Position numbers and translations under genes: made by a program
Notes under the pieces: model-generated
What the model was told of the DNA's origin: nothing
The model's input: only the letters and a program-made list of their open reading frames with translations
The model's database searches: none
Assembly (NCBI RefSeq): GCF_000524195.1
Contig: NW_020170568.1
Span: forward strand, 92,296-116,872
Direction of reading: 5' to 3'
Source of the DNA: Echinococcus granulosus
Lineage: Eukaryota > Platyhelminthes > Cestoda > Cyclophyllidea > Taeniidae
Length of the DNA stretch: 24,577 nucleotides
Shown: in pieces, positions 24,001 through 24,577 of the stretch
Numbering within the stretch: position 1 is the first letter of the stretch
How the letters are laid out: every line of letters begins with the position of its first letter

Positions 24001-24577
24001 GATAGCTTTTCCTCATGGAACTCATTTCTGGATTTTACATAAACATTGAGACAGATGCATAAATTTAGCGGGAGTGAGAAGTGAAGTAAAGCTGAAATCG
24101 TTCCTAGTTTAAAGCAAAGTTACGGATTCTCTTGCCCCTCGCTTACTGCTAGTCCTACATTGATAGATTAAAGTGGCCATCGATGTCTGATAAGTCTTGA
24201 AAAAATACCATTGCAAATATGGCAGTAGTTGAGAATCAGGCAGCTTCACTATTTGCGTCAATTTAATGAACCGCTACAATGAACTTAGCATTTGAAATAT
24301 TGACTTGAATGACGAGTGGAAAAAAGGAGCCAATATATACTCCCTAACACTCACTGTAAACGTGGTTTCAAGATACTTGCAACTCTGCATTTATTGGTCC
24401 CAAGTAGAGCGCCAATAACCGACACTCGAGTACCACAAGTAAATGTCTCCCCATGTATCTTGCGTAAGGGTGCTTGTGCTTCCAATCAGTTAAGTGCCGA
24501 TTCACGGAGAGGAGAGAGAGCCACACCCTACACTGACTCTACATTTATTGTCACATGCGTCAAGCTACGCAGACTGA
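18056..24577 (+). repeat. 6,522-bp tandem unit, copy 2
   Basis: This is a head-to-tail duplicate of 11534-18055. I found no difference in the stretches compared, which include both ends, the long homopolymers and all open frames of 60 or more codons. The copy is complete: its last base is the final base of the window. The junction reads CAGACTGA then ATAAAAGG with no spacer, whereas copy 1 is preceded by the 130-bp intron-like segment. An open frame (17794-18066) crosses the junction only because the copies abut, stopping at TAA a few codons into copy 2. Perfect identity means either a very recent event or an artefact of assembly. Confidence 0.97.

Noticed and set aside
11534..24577. Circular molecule linearised with redundant ends
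   Set aside because: A simple circular read-through would give unit sequence before copy 1 as well, but the 130 bp before it does not match the end of the unit.

Overview
The window reads as eukaryotic, probably metazoan, non-coding and repeat-rich DNA. It is AT-rich. The longest open frame is 160 codons in 24.6 kb, and that one opens on GTG; its first ATG leaves 108 codons. Frames overlap on both strands with no gene-like order. A run of exactly 100 N (11304-11403) marks a scaffold join. I cannot name the organism from sequence alone; an invertebrate genome assembly is the best guess, held loosely. I recognise no protein-coding gene, rRNA, tRNA or CRISPR array.

Left contig (1-11303): decayed interspersed repeats in otherwise featureless sequence. 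Repeat family 1 lies forward at 1-476. It recurs inverted at the other end of the contig in two pieces (11303-11056, then 9162-8938), separated by about 1.9 kb that the forward copy lacks. Repeat family 2 occurs twice in direct orientation (about 3541-3935 and 6245-6650). Other structure includes degenerate CATC/ATTC-type simple-sequence relics (about 4585-4665 and 8004-8225), a purine-rich stretch followed by a strongly pyrimidine-rich one (5821-6240), and a 90-bp GC- and CpG-rich island (9421-9510) inside the extra 1.9 kb.

Right contig (11404-24577): a 130-bp single-copy segment with the ends of a small spliceosomal intron (GTAAGAG start, CTAAC branch-like motif, TACAG end), then a 6,522-bp unit present twice in perfect head-to-tail tandem (11534-18055 and 18056-24577). 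I saw no substitution in the stretches compared, and there is no net indel anywhere. The second copy ends on the last base of the window. A match length exactly equal to the period is a roughly 1 in 6,500 coincidence unless the sequence really ends there, so an assembly duplication of a contig end must be ruled out before any biology is inferred. The repeat boundary falls exactly at the AG of the intron-like segment, so the unit-to-unit junction looks like an intron-less version of it. That is the most curious feature here, and an unproven one.

No genes can be said to work together. The content is repeats, an assembly gap and a large duplication.
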